Shown: one piece after another, positions 37,752 through 49,322 of the stretch
Numbering within the stretch: position 1 is the stretch's first letter
Layout: every line of letters starts with the position of its first letter
Assembly (NCBI GenBank): GCA_019321725.1
Contig: CM033111.1
Span: 3,286,001 to 3,350,000 of the forward strand
Direction of reading: 5' to 3'
From: Paulownia fortunei
Lineage: Eukaryota > Streptophyta > Magnoliopsida > Lamiales > Paulowniaceae
Length of the DNA: 64,000 nt
Position numbers and translations under genes: made by a program
Notes under the pieces: generated by a model
Seen by the model: only the letters and a program-made list of their open reading frames with translations
Databases searched by the model: none
Told to the model about the DNA's origin: nothing

Positions 37752-38218
37752 GCCACGAGAAAAGAACATTTATTTTAGTGTTTGGCAGTCTGACGCCGGC
37801 GCCTACAGGCCAAAGGCTGACTTCTTGTAGTTTGAGGGGGTAAAAAGCATTTTGTTTCTCAAATTTTATAAATTTGTATTTGCATTTTCACAAATGCAAC
37901 ATTATGGAAGTAGAACCTGATGATACGAAATATGTAATACTCTATCAATATCTTCCTGCAGCGACCGAAGTTCCCCTCATGTACAAAAATTAAAATAAAA
38001 ACTCAATGATAAATTCAAAATTAATGGTAAAACTCGAATACTATTTAATATATTTCGCAAAAACGCTTAATTATGTTGATTTCAATTTAATTTTGAATTT
38101 TTCTATTTTTTATATCCTCACACATTTACATCGTGACCGGGACGTACATCGGCCTCATTAAACAGGCACAAATACAATCAACCCTACTCTTTATCAAGAT
38201 TTACTGGGGTTATAGTAA

Positions 38219-38240
38219 AAAGAAAGAAAGAAAGAAAGAG
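38219..38240. repeat. AAAG microsatellite
   Basis: Five perfect AAAG units plus a partial one. Confidence 0.85.
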
Positions 38241-40042
38241 CACCCTAATATCTCATCCGTCTTAACCATTCTGAGTGATTAGTTTCTCTAGGGTTCAATA
38301 TGATTTAGTGAATTTGGATTGATAATAAAATTAGGTTTAGAGAATAATTTTAGTGGAGTATATTTGCCCAACTTGATTCGGATCTTTATAATTACATAGA
38401 GTGTCGAGTGTTTTTTTGAATCACTTATTTATTGTCTCTTCTATATAAACGGGTCTTGACAATGTTACTAACCTATTAAAAGATCTATGGTGATCAGATG
38501 TTGGAATTATAGGGTAATTGATAGAGTCTTTAATTTAATAGAAAAACATTTAAATTTAAAAATATATTTTTAAGTATAGGCATGGAATAAAAGAAATAGT
38601 GAAATTGTAGACTCCTTACGGTGAAGGTGCTTATTGTGTATCTTTAGAGATGTATCCAATTCGGGTCATTAGATCGTCTCTAGATTTTAAAACACGCAGA
38701 TCAAATTAATCAGAATTGAGTGACATGACAAATTTATAAATAGGGATCCTCAAAATGTATTTCAATAATTCAAATTAATTGTTTTTATTTATTTTCCTTC
38801 TCTTGCTAAATAATATAGTGTTATGCTAATTATTATCAATAAGTGTTGGTATTTTGAGAAACATACTTTTGATGTTATCACCAGGGGTAAGACAAAATCT
38901 CACTTGTTTAGACATACTTCACTTCAATTTCGATTATTCAATAAAGTTCTTTCGATCACAACATCAGCTAAGCAAAAAACAAAGTCCAAAGGAAGAAAAT
39001 TAAATAGTAGAAAATCAGAACTAAAATTTTCCCTAACATAGAAGGATAAAGAACTTTAATTCTGTGATGCACTCTGAACATATATGTGTGTTGCAACTTG
39101 GATTAATAGAAGAAGATGTAGGTAGATGACAACTTGCATCTGTAATCACTTTATGGCAAATCAGTCAAAATCATGGTCCACCCATGCCATTGCCAATTTA
39201 AGGATCAATTAAATTGGTGTTGATTTTGAAAGATTTTCAATTGGTGGATATATTTCCGAGTTAAGACTTCATTTTCAGCCTAATAAATATTTTTGCACCG
39301 GTTGAGCGCTGGTTACCAGCCTATTTGAAGTGGATAAGGTTTTCTTACATTTAGCTTAGGTTGAGTGTTGGAAAAACTGGATACCTAGAAAGTCAACAAG
39401 AAAGATGAAAAGCTCCCTCAGCACACCTTTTATATCTAAATATTTCAGGTCGTGCATAGCAGCTCCGCTTTCTTTTCTGAAATAGCTTTCTTGATACGAA
39501 AGTAACAAAAATTACTTCTGAAATTTGACTTATTTTATAAAAAAAATTATTATATTTTAAAATTATAAATATTTTCTTAAGTCATTATAAATATTTTATT
39601 AAGAATTATTGTTATTTTACAAATATCTCTTTAATAGATGTAATTTGTAAAATAGATACAAATATCATAGGATATTTGTAATTTTAAAAATTAATTAAAT
39701 TTTTTTATAATTATATCAAATCTTAAGAATAATTTTTATAATTTATCCTTACATTAATCACTAATGAAATTGTAGCTTTAGCAAGGGTGATAATTTCAGA
39801 ATTTATAAGAGGGTAGGTTTTATTTTATAGCAGTGAAAATCGTAGAGACTTTACTAATGGTAAAATTGACATTCCAAATTCTAAAATTCTTAGATTCAAG
39901 TCTCGTCAAACATGTAGGTATTAGTATGGGAAGTTCTTCATATTAGATATAGCATGATTTATTAGGAATTATTGCTTGTGTTATATTATTTTTTTATATG
40001 ATATATTGATGTGATAAATGATATAATAGATTGATCCATTCA

Positions 40043-40097
<55 letters not shown>
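40043..40097. repeat. Compound (AT)11-(GT)16 microsatellite
   Basis: An uninterrupted AT run (40043-40064) passes directly into a GT run (40065-40097). Confidence 0.95.
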
Positions 40098-40098
<1 letters not shown>

Positions 40099-41110
40099 TA
40101 GTCATTGTCCTTCATGCTTCTATTGATAGACCCGTGTGTTATAGTTGACAAACTCCACCTACGGAGTAAGAAAATAAAATTTGAATTTGATCTTAAATAT
40201 TAGTTAAATATAAGTTGTTAATATGAAATTCCAAAACGTAAGTTGAAATTTTCTTTTATTTGATTAGTGTATAAATTATTAACTTCTTAATTATGTTCAA
40301 GGATTATAAGTCATTTCCCTAAAATTTTAATAAACATTTTGCAAGCTATTTTGGTAAACATAGGCATAGCCAAAGACCTAGCATACACACCAAACACCTT
40401 ATACGTTAAATTTTAATTTGGTGAAACAAACGAGAAGTGCAAAATAAAATAATTATACGTAACAAAGAGCTAACAAGTTTTATAGAATTATGGAGGATTT
40501 TTTTGGTAGAAAAACAAGTACGATTCGAAGTACACATTCATTAAATACATACAATCATGTAACTAAGTCTATTTTTATATTCCAAGAACGAGAACAAATC
40601 AGTTCTACATTTTTTTAATTGTTCTGCAACTATCAAATTAATAGGAAAATATTAATGTTTCTAGTTTTTATGGTATGTTCTTAGTTTGAGGATCAAAGTC
40701 TGGTAACAAGTTGGTCAAAACTTACGTTTTTATTTAATGATCAATGAATTACTATTCAAATATCAAGTCGGATTTTCTATTGCGTATAATATTTTATTTT
40801 TTATTTTAATAACATTATTACATGTCAAGTGTACGAGTATTATTGAAATAAGAGATGAAATATTATTTTTTTATTTTAAACTGTGCAAATATTATTGTAA
40901 TAATAATAAAAAAAAAAAAAAAGACAAGGACCTAACTCCATGAACATGTTTAATTCCAAATACTCTCACTCCTACTTCATCTTGAAGTATAATTTATTAT
41001 TAGTTCTATAACACAAGTGGAAAAATTTTCTTACCAAACTAAGAACCTTATTGAAAATATCACTAAGAGATTAGATACAGAGGACCCCAATATCAGTATA
41101 TACTACGAGC

Positions 41111-41214
41111 ATTTTTCATGAATCATCATCGTTTGATTTAATAATCTTAAATAAATTATAGTATTTTTCACGATTCACCCTCGTTTGATTTAATAATCTT
41201 AAATAAATCGAGTA
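41111..41214. repeat. 52 bp tandem duplication
   Basis: Two units (41111-41162 and 41163-41214) each begin ATTTTTCA and share CGTTTGATTTAATAATCTTA. An open minus-strand frame (about 41325-41116) runs through both units but lacks an ATG at its start. Confidence 0.9.
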
Positions 41215-42302
41215 TGCTGCACCGTGTTCATCAAGAATGTCGTCTTGTGAAGCTGCTATCCTGGCTACTACTAGATTAGGTTGGGCTTCCTTCATTAATC
41301 TCAAATGGTAGGTATTTTTTGCCAACCCAATTCTTGACTTTTCATTTGATCGGTTAGTCCTTCATTTAGTTGGTAAAAGAATGGACCTTTCATTAATTGG
41401 TTTCATACTAACCTTTTTCATGTTATATTACAAAATTCTTTCATGTCTGAGAATTTTTCTTAAAGTTCAAGTATTGTTAAAAGTAAAAAAAACTTGGGTT
41501 ATGGATGAGAAGACATTCACTATTAATAGGCATAACAAGAATTTGCACATTTAATGATTAATTGTCCTTCAAAATGTGAGATACATAGGATATATGGTTT
41601 GTTTAATTTCATAAGATAGTTTCATGTTTTCAGCCAATCACAATGTGTTTGTTTTTCTTTCATTTCTTGTGCCTATTATTTGAAAACACAATTCTCAATC
41701 ATAGTTTCAAAAGTTACACCAATAGTTAAAAGCATATATCCCATTTTTAAAAGTTATCCATTATTACAGGTTTAAAAACAAGCAAACTTAGCAAACATTT
41801 TTTTTTTTTTTTTCAATTTGAACGTGTCAACTCAATTTGTTAAATTTTGTGATTGGGGTTGATTTTATTTTCTTTTTTGGGCTCAGATTTATTGGATGAT
41901 CACGTTGGTCTTTTTTGTCCTGTTGAGCTTAACCATTTGAACTCGGTCATGATATATACCTAAGTTCTTGTTGGATTCAGGCCAAAGATTATGGAGTTAT
42001 TTCACTTGTTCTTCTAACTCAGTTAGTCGAGTTGATCTATTGGTTTTACTTAGCACAAAAGGGCCCCTTGAGTGAGTTATTTAGATTGATCTGAATTGAT
42101 GAATTCAGCTCGATCGATAGGAAACAAAATCCTATTCTATTTGTAATATTAATTTATGAGAGATTTGTTTAGTAAAAATTATCCAAATAAAGTAATAAAA
42201 TCTTTCTTGTTATCAATTATATTGTTACTTGCATGCTATATAAATCTATGGTCCATGCTATATAAATATATGATCCATCATAAGGTATGTTTTTACATTA
42301 CA

Positions 42303-42498
42303 ATCATCATATTGCATTACACGCGTTCTTGCTTCTTATAGCACCATATCCATCGATTATCCTCCTGTCATTATACTTCACTGCACGTGTTCTTACTTTT
42401 TACAACACCATGTTATCTTGATTATCCTCATATCACCATATTGCATTACACGCGTTCTTGCTTCTTATAGCACCATATTATCTTGATTATTCTTTTCA
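42303..42498. repeat. Three-unit 64-65 bp tandem repeat
   Basis: Three head-to-tail units share CACG(C/T)GTTCTT, then a CTT(C/T)TTA-like block, then CACCAT and GATTAT. The CACG landmarks lie at 42320, 42384 and 42449. Units 1 and 3 are almost identical (TTGCATTACACGCGTTCTTG in both), while unit 2 is diverged. Confidence 0.9.
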
Positions 42499-43613
42499 AT
42501 CAAGTAGTGACTTAATCATTAGAGGATTTTGATTGGACAACCTCCAGTACACCTAATCCTTGTTTGATAGGTTTTGGATGAGAATTCAAGAAGATTTGAC
42601 ACTCATTTATTGATTCTTGATTTGTGTTATTTTTTGGACCACGTCGTATAAAAATTGCTAAAGTTTTTTTTTTCTTTTTTTCTAAATCATTTCCCAAAAC
42701 GAATAAAACCCCCAGCCTGGAGATTTGCAATAGGATGATAACTTTCCCCATGGGCGATAATACTATATATTCCCTTCCCTTTCATAGTTTCCCAAGTATA
42801 AGATGGAAATCATTACCTCAATTGATAAGGGTAATGATGGTATATCAAATTTACCTCAAATGTTCTAATCCATACTAAACAGAGGTCGTATATCTACTAC
42901 AAAATAAAAGTAAAATGACGTGAAAATCCTCGAATGAATCTTTGTTTACGTATTAACACCCAAGTGGGATTTCTTTTAGTTGTAAGTAAATTGTTTTAAA
43001 AGGTGAGACAACCATTTTTTGGCCTTGAATAACAGCTAGTAAAAGAATATCCAAAAACTAAAGTGCCAAAAATCCGGAAAGGAAAAAGACAAAAAGAATC
43101 GCAGTTCTATTTTAGGCAGTGACAAAAGTTGGTTTTACTAATTTTTTGGTCCATTTCATTTTCACGACTCCAAATAGTAAATATTCTTTAGCATATCCAT
43201 GCAACTATAGAGGCCCACTTGGCATTATTGATTTTATGTTGATGCATTATTTTAATTCAACTATTCTTTTAGGATTAGGTTCAAATTTTTAATGAGTGAT
43301 TCTTGATAATTAAATCATATAATTTTTTCAATCCAAATTTAAGTACAGTGAGATGTAAATTTCATTTCTAATTACCAAGTTGGAATCGAGGTCCAAGTTC
43401 CGAAGATAAGCTAATTGTTCTTGCTAGTCTTTTAATCTGAATTACGAATTATGATATCAATATTTTATTTTATTATATTATGATATATATATATATATAC
43501 ATATTAAATTATTAAATTATTCTTAAAGTACAATTCAAATGAATACTAGTCCATTGGCACTATTTATCTATATATATGTATATATGTCTAATATATATTA
43601 GATAATGCTTTGA

Positions 43614-43621
<8 letters not shown>

Positions 43622-43644
<23 letters not shown>

Positions 43645-43645
43645 T
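43622..43645. repeat. AT microsatellite, 12 units
   Basis: Perfect AT run preceded by an A tract. Confidence 0.9.
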
Positions 43646-46364
43646 GCATTTCCACTCACTTTAAGCTTTTAACTACTAGAAGATTATTTTATCTAAAAAT
43701 TTAAACAGATATAGAGTGAGACATTCTATATGTAATATCTCTTATGTATTGATTTTTTTTTTCAAATTTAACAAATGGAACACTTTATCATAAATTAATA
43801 GTGATGATATTCGAACTTTTGAGAGGGTTATTAGTAATTAGTGGTTTCCTTTTGGTTCTACTTGGTTTAGGATTGATGTCCAATGTTAATAAAGAATTAC
43901 CTCTTTCCTAAAAAAATAAAAAAAATAAAGCAAATTATTATGAAGCCAAGTTTTATATTTAGGAAGTAGAAAATTTACAATATGTTGGTTATACGAGTAA
44001 AAGAAAGAAAAAGAAACAAAGAAGAAACGGACATCCTTGAGCCAGCTCGATAAATTATCATTTAAGCAAAAAATACAGAAATCAATATATATTTAATGAT
44101 TTTTTCACTAAATTTCGCTATCATGCATGGTGTTAGGCTGCCAGCACGTGGTACAACGCCCGAACTTCCAAAACCTAGTATTTTGGAACAACTTGATAGT
44201 CAATAGAGTATGTTAATGTACTTCTCTTTTGGTTTCGGTATTTTTATTTTTTTTTGTCTTTTTTTTATTTGTCTTTTTTTAATGCATAAAGAAACTGAGT
44301 GGATAAAGATGACAAAAGGGCACATTCGGGTGAATTTTGTCAAATTCAAGAACCATCATCAAGATTTTTTAAAAGTTTAATTCGGGCCGAACTTGATGAG
44401 TGATGAGTTAGACCGTTAAATCTTATTAAACTCGTTTAATAATTTTTTTAAGAAAATAAATGATATATATTTTTAATAATAATATTATTAAAATTTTATA
44501 TAAAATATATTTTTTAAAAAGATAATATCATATAAATACATATAAAATAAATTTTTAAAATTTAAAATAAATGGGGTGGTTCAAAAAATGATGGGTTTAA
44601 AAATAAAAATTCAAAATTTGCTTATAATAATAAAAATTCGTTTCAATTAGAATGGATCTAAAATGAGTTTGAATTTGAACTCACCATGTTATCATAAACT
44701 ATAAATTATTGTTAGCATAATAAAATATCCTTAAGTCTATTTCATATAGATAGAGATATCCATTTAAAATTCATAAATAAATCAAGTAACCAACTTCGAT
44801 TCAATGGACTATCCTAAATAAATTTAAGAATAATTTAATATAAACCTATATAATATAATAAAATAAAATATTGACATCATAATTTGTAATTCACCAATTA
44901 GGAATCTGACTTGAATAATATGCAAGTAGATAAATATCTCATGAGCCGAATAAACAAAGAGAATGGGAAAAATACTTTTAAGACACTATTATTCTAATAC
45001 TTATGTTATTAAATAGAAAAGAAAATTAAACCTAGTGAGGATCTTTTGGTCTTTAAGTTCAACTTTTAAATAATTTAATTAAACATTATTTCAAAAGCAT
45101 TTAATAATATTCAACGCATATCAATTTTTACAAAATACCTAATTATTTCATAATATAATACTTTTATGTATAAAAATTGTCATCTAGTAAAATTATATAT
45201 ATATATCTATTGAAAACAAAAATAAATTATTATAATGTAATTTTAATAAAATAGAAATAAAATATGTCAATAAACTCAATATGCCAATTAGAAAAATTTA
45301 CTTGATTAAGATATATCATTCAATTTATACCTTACTACTTAATTTAATTGAGCGTGTAGCATGTATTTACTTGCTCGACACAATACTAGAAAAAAAAAAT
45401 TGATGACCTAATTTTGGATTCGAAATAAGCATTATGTATATGTGTGTGCATCATATTATTTACCATACAATCATAACCGTCCGATTCTCTACAAACCTAA
45501 TCTAGAAGACATTTTTGCAGCATTAAATGAGCGTGTTGCCAAAACTCTAAGTCATGTTGGTTGGTAATAGGCTTCAAATTTTCTGGTGCTTTTGGCAAGA
45601 ACTTGAATTTGGGGGGTCCATAATTGAATGAATAAGTTTTGAAGTCTTGTGGCCCTTGGACATAATATGTCCACAGAAATTCATAGTTTTTTAAAGAACC
45701 TAACGTACGGAACTTGGCATCAATTTTAGTTATTCAGACAGCGAAAGTGTCTTAATTAAATTAAGTGGGAATATATCCCATTTTTTGTCAATTGTCAATT
45801 ATTAGTCATTTAGAAATAAAAAAAAACATTATAAAATATTTTAAGTCTTTATCTACTTTCCAAATTCCAATTTGTGTTGGCACAGTTAGGATTTCAGAAT
45901 CACAAAATAAATTAATGCTTTGTTGTTACTTTTTTGCGACAATTTGAGCTTTTTCTTTTTTTTTTTAATTAAACAAGAGAGAACCGTTATCTCCCAATAT
46001 TAGGTGGACAAAGCCACGATAGGTAAGTTCGGACACCTAAATTTAAAAAAAAATAAAAATAAATAAGACCCAAACCCTGATACAAGAGGCTGAGTACAAA
46101 CTGATTACAAGACTCCAAATTTAGGACCAAAAACCGAACAAGAACAATATTTGGAAGAAATAGATTGTGTGCTAAGAGACTAAGCACATCTCACAAGGCC
46201 CAAACTCGAGTCTTCTTTTTCCTTCATTGTGGAGAAGTTCAACTTAGAAGTTGAGGAACAACCCACTATACCACCCACATAATGTATTCAATACCAAAAG
46301 ACATCTCATTTGACAAGCAAAACAAACATCATTACAACATGAAACGATATAATATAAAATTGTT

Positions 46365-46366
<2 letters not shown>

Positions 46367-46402
<36 letters not shown>
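46367..46402. repeat. AT microsatellite, 18 units
   Basis: Perfect AT run of 36 bases, self-complementary. Confidence 0.95.
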
Positions 46403-46406
<4 letters not shown>

Positions 46407-49322
46407 ATGCGTATAACTTTAAGTTAGCAAATTCGGGTAGAGTAACGTTTAGGAAAATTAAAATTTAGTCGAGGTAAGAGTTTGACATTTATTTCTTATA
46501 AAATTGTTCGTTAATGGATTTTCAGCACTCATCTGTCAAAAAATATAATTATCAATTCTTAAAACAACAATATTATAAATTTTAAGAACAACAAACTAAT
46601 ATAAGTTTTGAATACTCTTATAAATAACTAAAAAAATTCTATAAAAAAAGTATTTTTAAATGCTTGAATGCGGAGGAGAGAAGTACAGGGATAAAATGAA
46701 TGATTCTATAATCAAATGGGTTATTTATAATTCTAATAAGGCACAAATTATTGAAAAACGTGAGGCTGACTGAATAAATATATTTATTTTTTGTATAATC
46801 AATGATGAATGAATAGATCGCATGGCGCACAATTTTGGTTTATTAATTATTATGTATGTGTTGCGCGAGTAGTATCACTTATAACATTTTAATTGAAAAT
46901 AAATAAAATAAATTCTTTTATTTTATATATGATCTCAGTCTTATACAAGTCCAAGCCCAACAAAACTAGTCGATCGTGCTTGTGGGCTTTGGACCAAAAG
47001 GTCTTCCCCATTCGAAGTTTATTGTAAGAGGCCCAAAACCAAACTATCAATATAAAGTGATCTAATTTTCAATATGGGATGAAGCTCCCCATCATTATTC
47101 AATAAACACTTTATTTCTATTTCAAGTAACTCATTTTTGGTTTTAATTTTTCATTAATTTTAATTTATTAAAAATATTATACTCACCTTGTAGAATAAAT
47201 TATGTTAAGTCAAACAAATTTTGTAATAATTTAATAAAACCTACTTAAATAATTGATCAAAATTTGAAATATTATTTTCAACAAAAATGTCACTATCAGT
47301 AAGTTGGCACAATATTCCAAAGGCTAACAAGTCCTTGAAGTGCCCATTTCCATAAACTTTGTTAGTGCCCAGAGACGCTGTGAGCCAGAGCCCCCACGGA
47401 GCCGGCTCAAGTTGCAACCGTGGTGGTTCGCACGAAACAAAGGTAGTCAAAGCTGTCAGTGTGAAAAAAAAAATAGAAAAGAAAAGAAAAGAAAGGAAGC
47501 TGGCTGTGTGATGATGGTTTGGAGTGGGCATATTTCAGTTAACTTAAAGGTAGTTGGGGAGTGAATTAAAGGTTTAAAGAAGTTTGTACCATATTTAGTT
47601 TGTTATGTACGAATTTAAGATAATTTGTTAGTAAATATCTTGTATTTTTAATTTTGATTATAAATTTTAATAATTTGGAGAGAAGTTGAGAAATTGAGAA
47701 TAGCTAGTATTTTTTTTAAATAATATTTAATTTATTTTTAATTAACACAACTGTTTAGACCATTAAGAACAACTTATATATCAAATCGGTTAGTAAGTTA
47801 ACATATGAAAAATATTTTAATGAATGAAATGAGAATATTACTAAGAAAGTAACAGCATGAATTGTAAGTTGAACACAAAGTTGACTACTATTTTTTTTTT
47901 TTTTGTCACAAAAATTTCTCAAGACCATTTTAATCACTAAAATTATTGGAAGCATCCAACTTGATTTATTACTTTGTCTTGGTTATATAATTTTTGGCTT
48001 AAAATAGTACAAACAACATTTAAATTTTCATAAATGCGGATAAATACTTTATTTTGATGTGGATGAATATTTTTCTTATTTAAATTTTTTGCTAGCAGCT
48101 CTTTCTTTTGAAATTTCTACTTGTAACACTAACAAATCATTAAGGGGTTTCGGGAAAACCCATCGAATGTTTTAAGTTAACAAGTGTTCGATAGAATAAA
48201 TTTGAATTTAAAACTAGAATTGAGCACCTATTAAATAAGGAGAAGTATTTATAATTGTTTAAGTGAAACATGCACTGCATGAATTTTAATGTGATTTATG
48301 TCTCATAAGCCTGTATATCATGTTATGCTAATATCTGAAAGTTTCTGCACTGCACATGGATCTCTTAAGCCTAAGTTTTTTGTTGGATTAAAATTGGATA
48401 TCTTTTAGATTTGATTTAAAATATAACCATTAAATATATCAAAATATTTTTTTTTTAAAATACTAAATTTATCCTATTTAATTATAGAGTATAGACTCCA
48501 CTCTTCATAATTTTGTATCTTTTCACTATAGTGTAAATCACTAGTCTTGTAGGAAATATAAAGTCTCTAACTAAAATCTTATATGATTAAATCTACAATG
48601 TAATTCAAAAAAATACGAAGATGGAAATAAATTTAATAGAGAGGAAAACAGACAAATTATCAAATAAAAAATAGTGAATGATTTGGGTATTTATAATTAA
48701 ATTCCAAGGGCTAGGGATTATAGAATGATGGTCCATAGACTTGGGACACTACTACTCAAATGGTTTTTAATTATCTCTGTGATTTTAGATTTTATGTAAA
48801 ATGATGGTTATATCCTTTATATTTATGATAGCTCCATCAGACATCAACTAGGTATTTACAAAATAAAGATAACTTAATTTTGTAGACTAAAATCACTTTG
48901 CATGAACACATATTGCCTAAATATTTATTTTATTTCTATATATATATATATATTTGATGCGATATGCAAACATAAAACTTTAACTTGATTTTTTTATTTT
49001 TTTATTTTTATGTATATGTTTTCACGTTTTGGGACTTGCTCCTATTCTCTTTCTCGTTCTCATTTCCATTTGCAAGTAACTAGGACTACAGCGTAGCTTA
49101 AACTTTAAAAAACTCAATAAAAAGAAATTCTCCGAAAGGGAAAAAGAAGAAGAAAAACAAAAAAAGGAAAGATAAAAACCTTACGCGGCCCGCATCCTCA
49201 ATTTTTGTGCATTGTTACTCCACAAGGACAAGAGATCAGCAACAAATCTTCGCATTTCTCCTCATTTTTTCTCAAAGGTAACACTCTTTCCTTTAAATCT
49301 TCTCTCTATTTGAATTTGAGCT
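46403..49322. other. Intergenic DNA and probable TADA leader
   Basis: Mostly AT-rich, with one GC-richer patch at 47370-47460 inside a minus-strand ORF listed separately. The last 250 bases (from about 49080) are purine-rich and then C/T-rich, which fits the TADA leader. No other gene is supported. Confidence 0.5.
47241..47531 (-). CDS. Doubtful small ORF with a signal-peptide-like start
   Basis: A 96-codon frame starts at ATG 47531. Residues 11-34 are strongly hydrophobic (ASFLSFLFFSIFFFTLTAL) and end near a Cys, like a signal peptide. The next 40 residues come from a locally GC-rich patch and are reasonably complex; the tail is AT-rich. I recognise no family and see no TATA box or intron. 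It could be a small secreted peptide gene, a gene fragment, or chance. Confidence 0.15.
   Translation of the reverse strand: MPTPNHHHTASFLSFLFFSIFFFTLTALTTFVSCEPPRLQLEPAPWGLWLTASLGTNKVYGNGHFKDLLAFGILCQLTDSDIFVENNISNFDQLFK

Larger units (their letters stand above)
37752..41110. other. AT-rich intergenic block, central part
   Basis: No supported exon. It contains the AAAG repeat at 38219, a compound AT/GT microsatellite at 40043, and a near-perfect short palindrome around 39658-39681 (AAATATC-ATA-GGATATTT core). The rest shows no structure I can name. Confidence 0.55.
41215..46366. other. AT-rich intergenic block, right part
   Basis: Apart from the listed repeats, no gene is supported. AT dinucleotide runs lie at 43481-43499 and 43622-43645. 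The segment at 45960-46200, read on the minus strand, has a T-rich non-coding stretch with a CTTGTATCAGGGTTTGGGTC motif, which resembles the 3' end of plant LINEs. No reverse transcriptase frame accompanies it. Confidence 0.5.

Noticed and set aside
42303..42498. CRISPR-like array
   Set aside because: The units are contiguous diverged tandem copies without unique spacers, in a plant genome.
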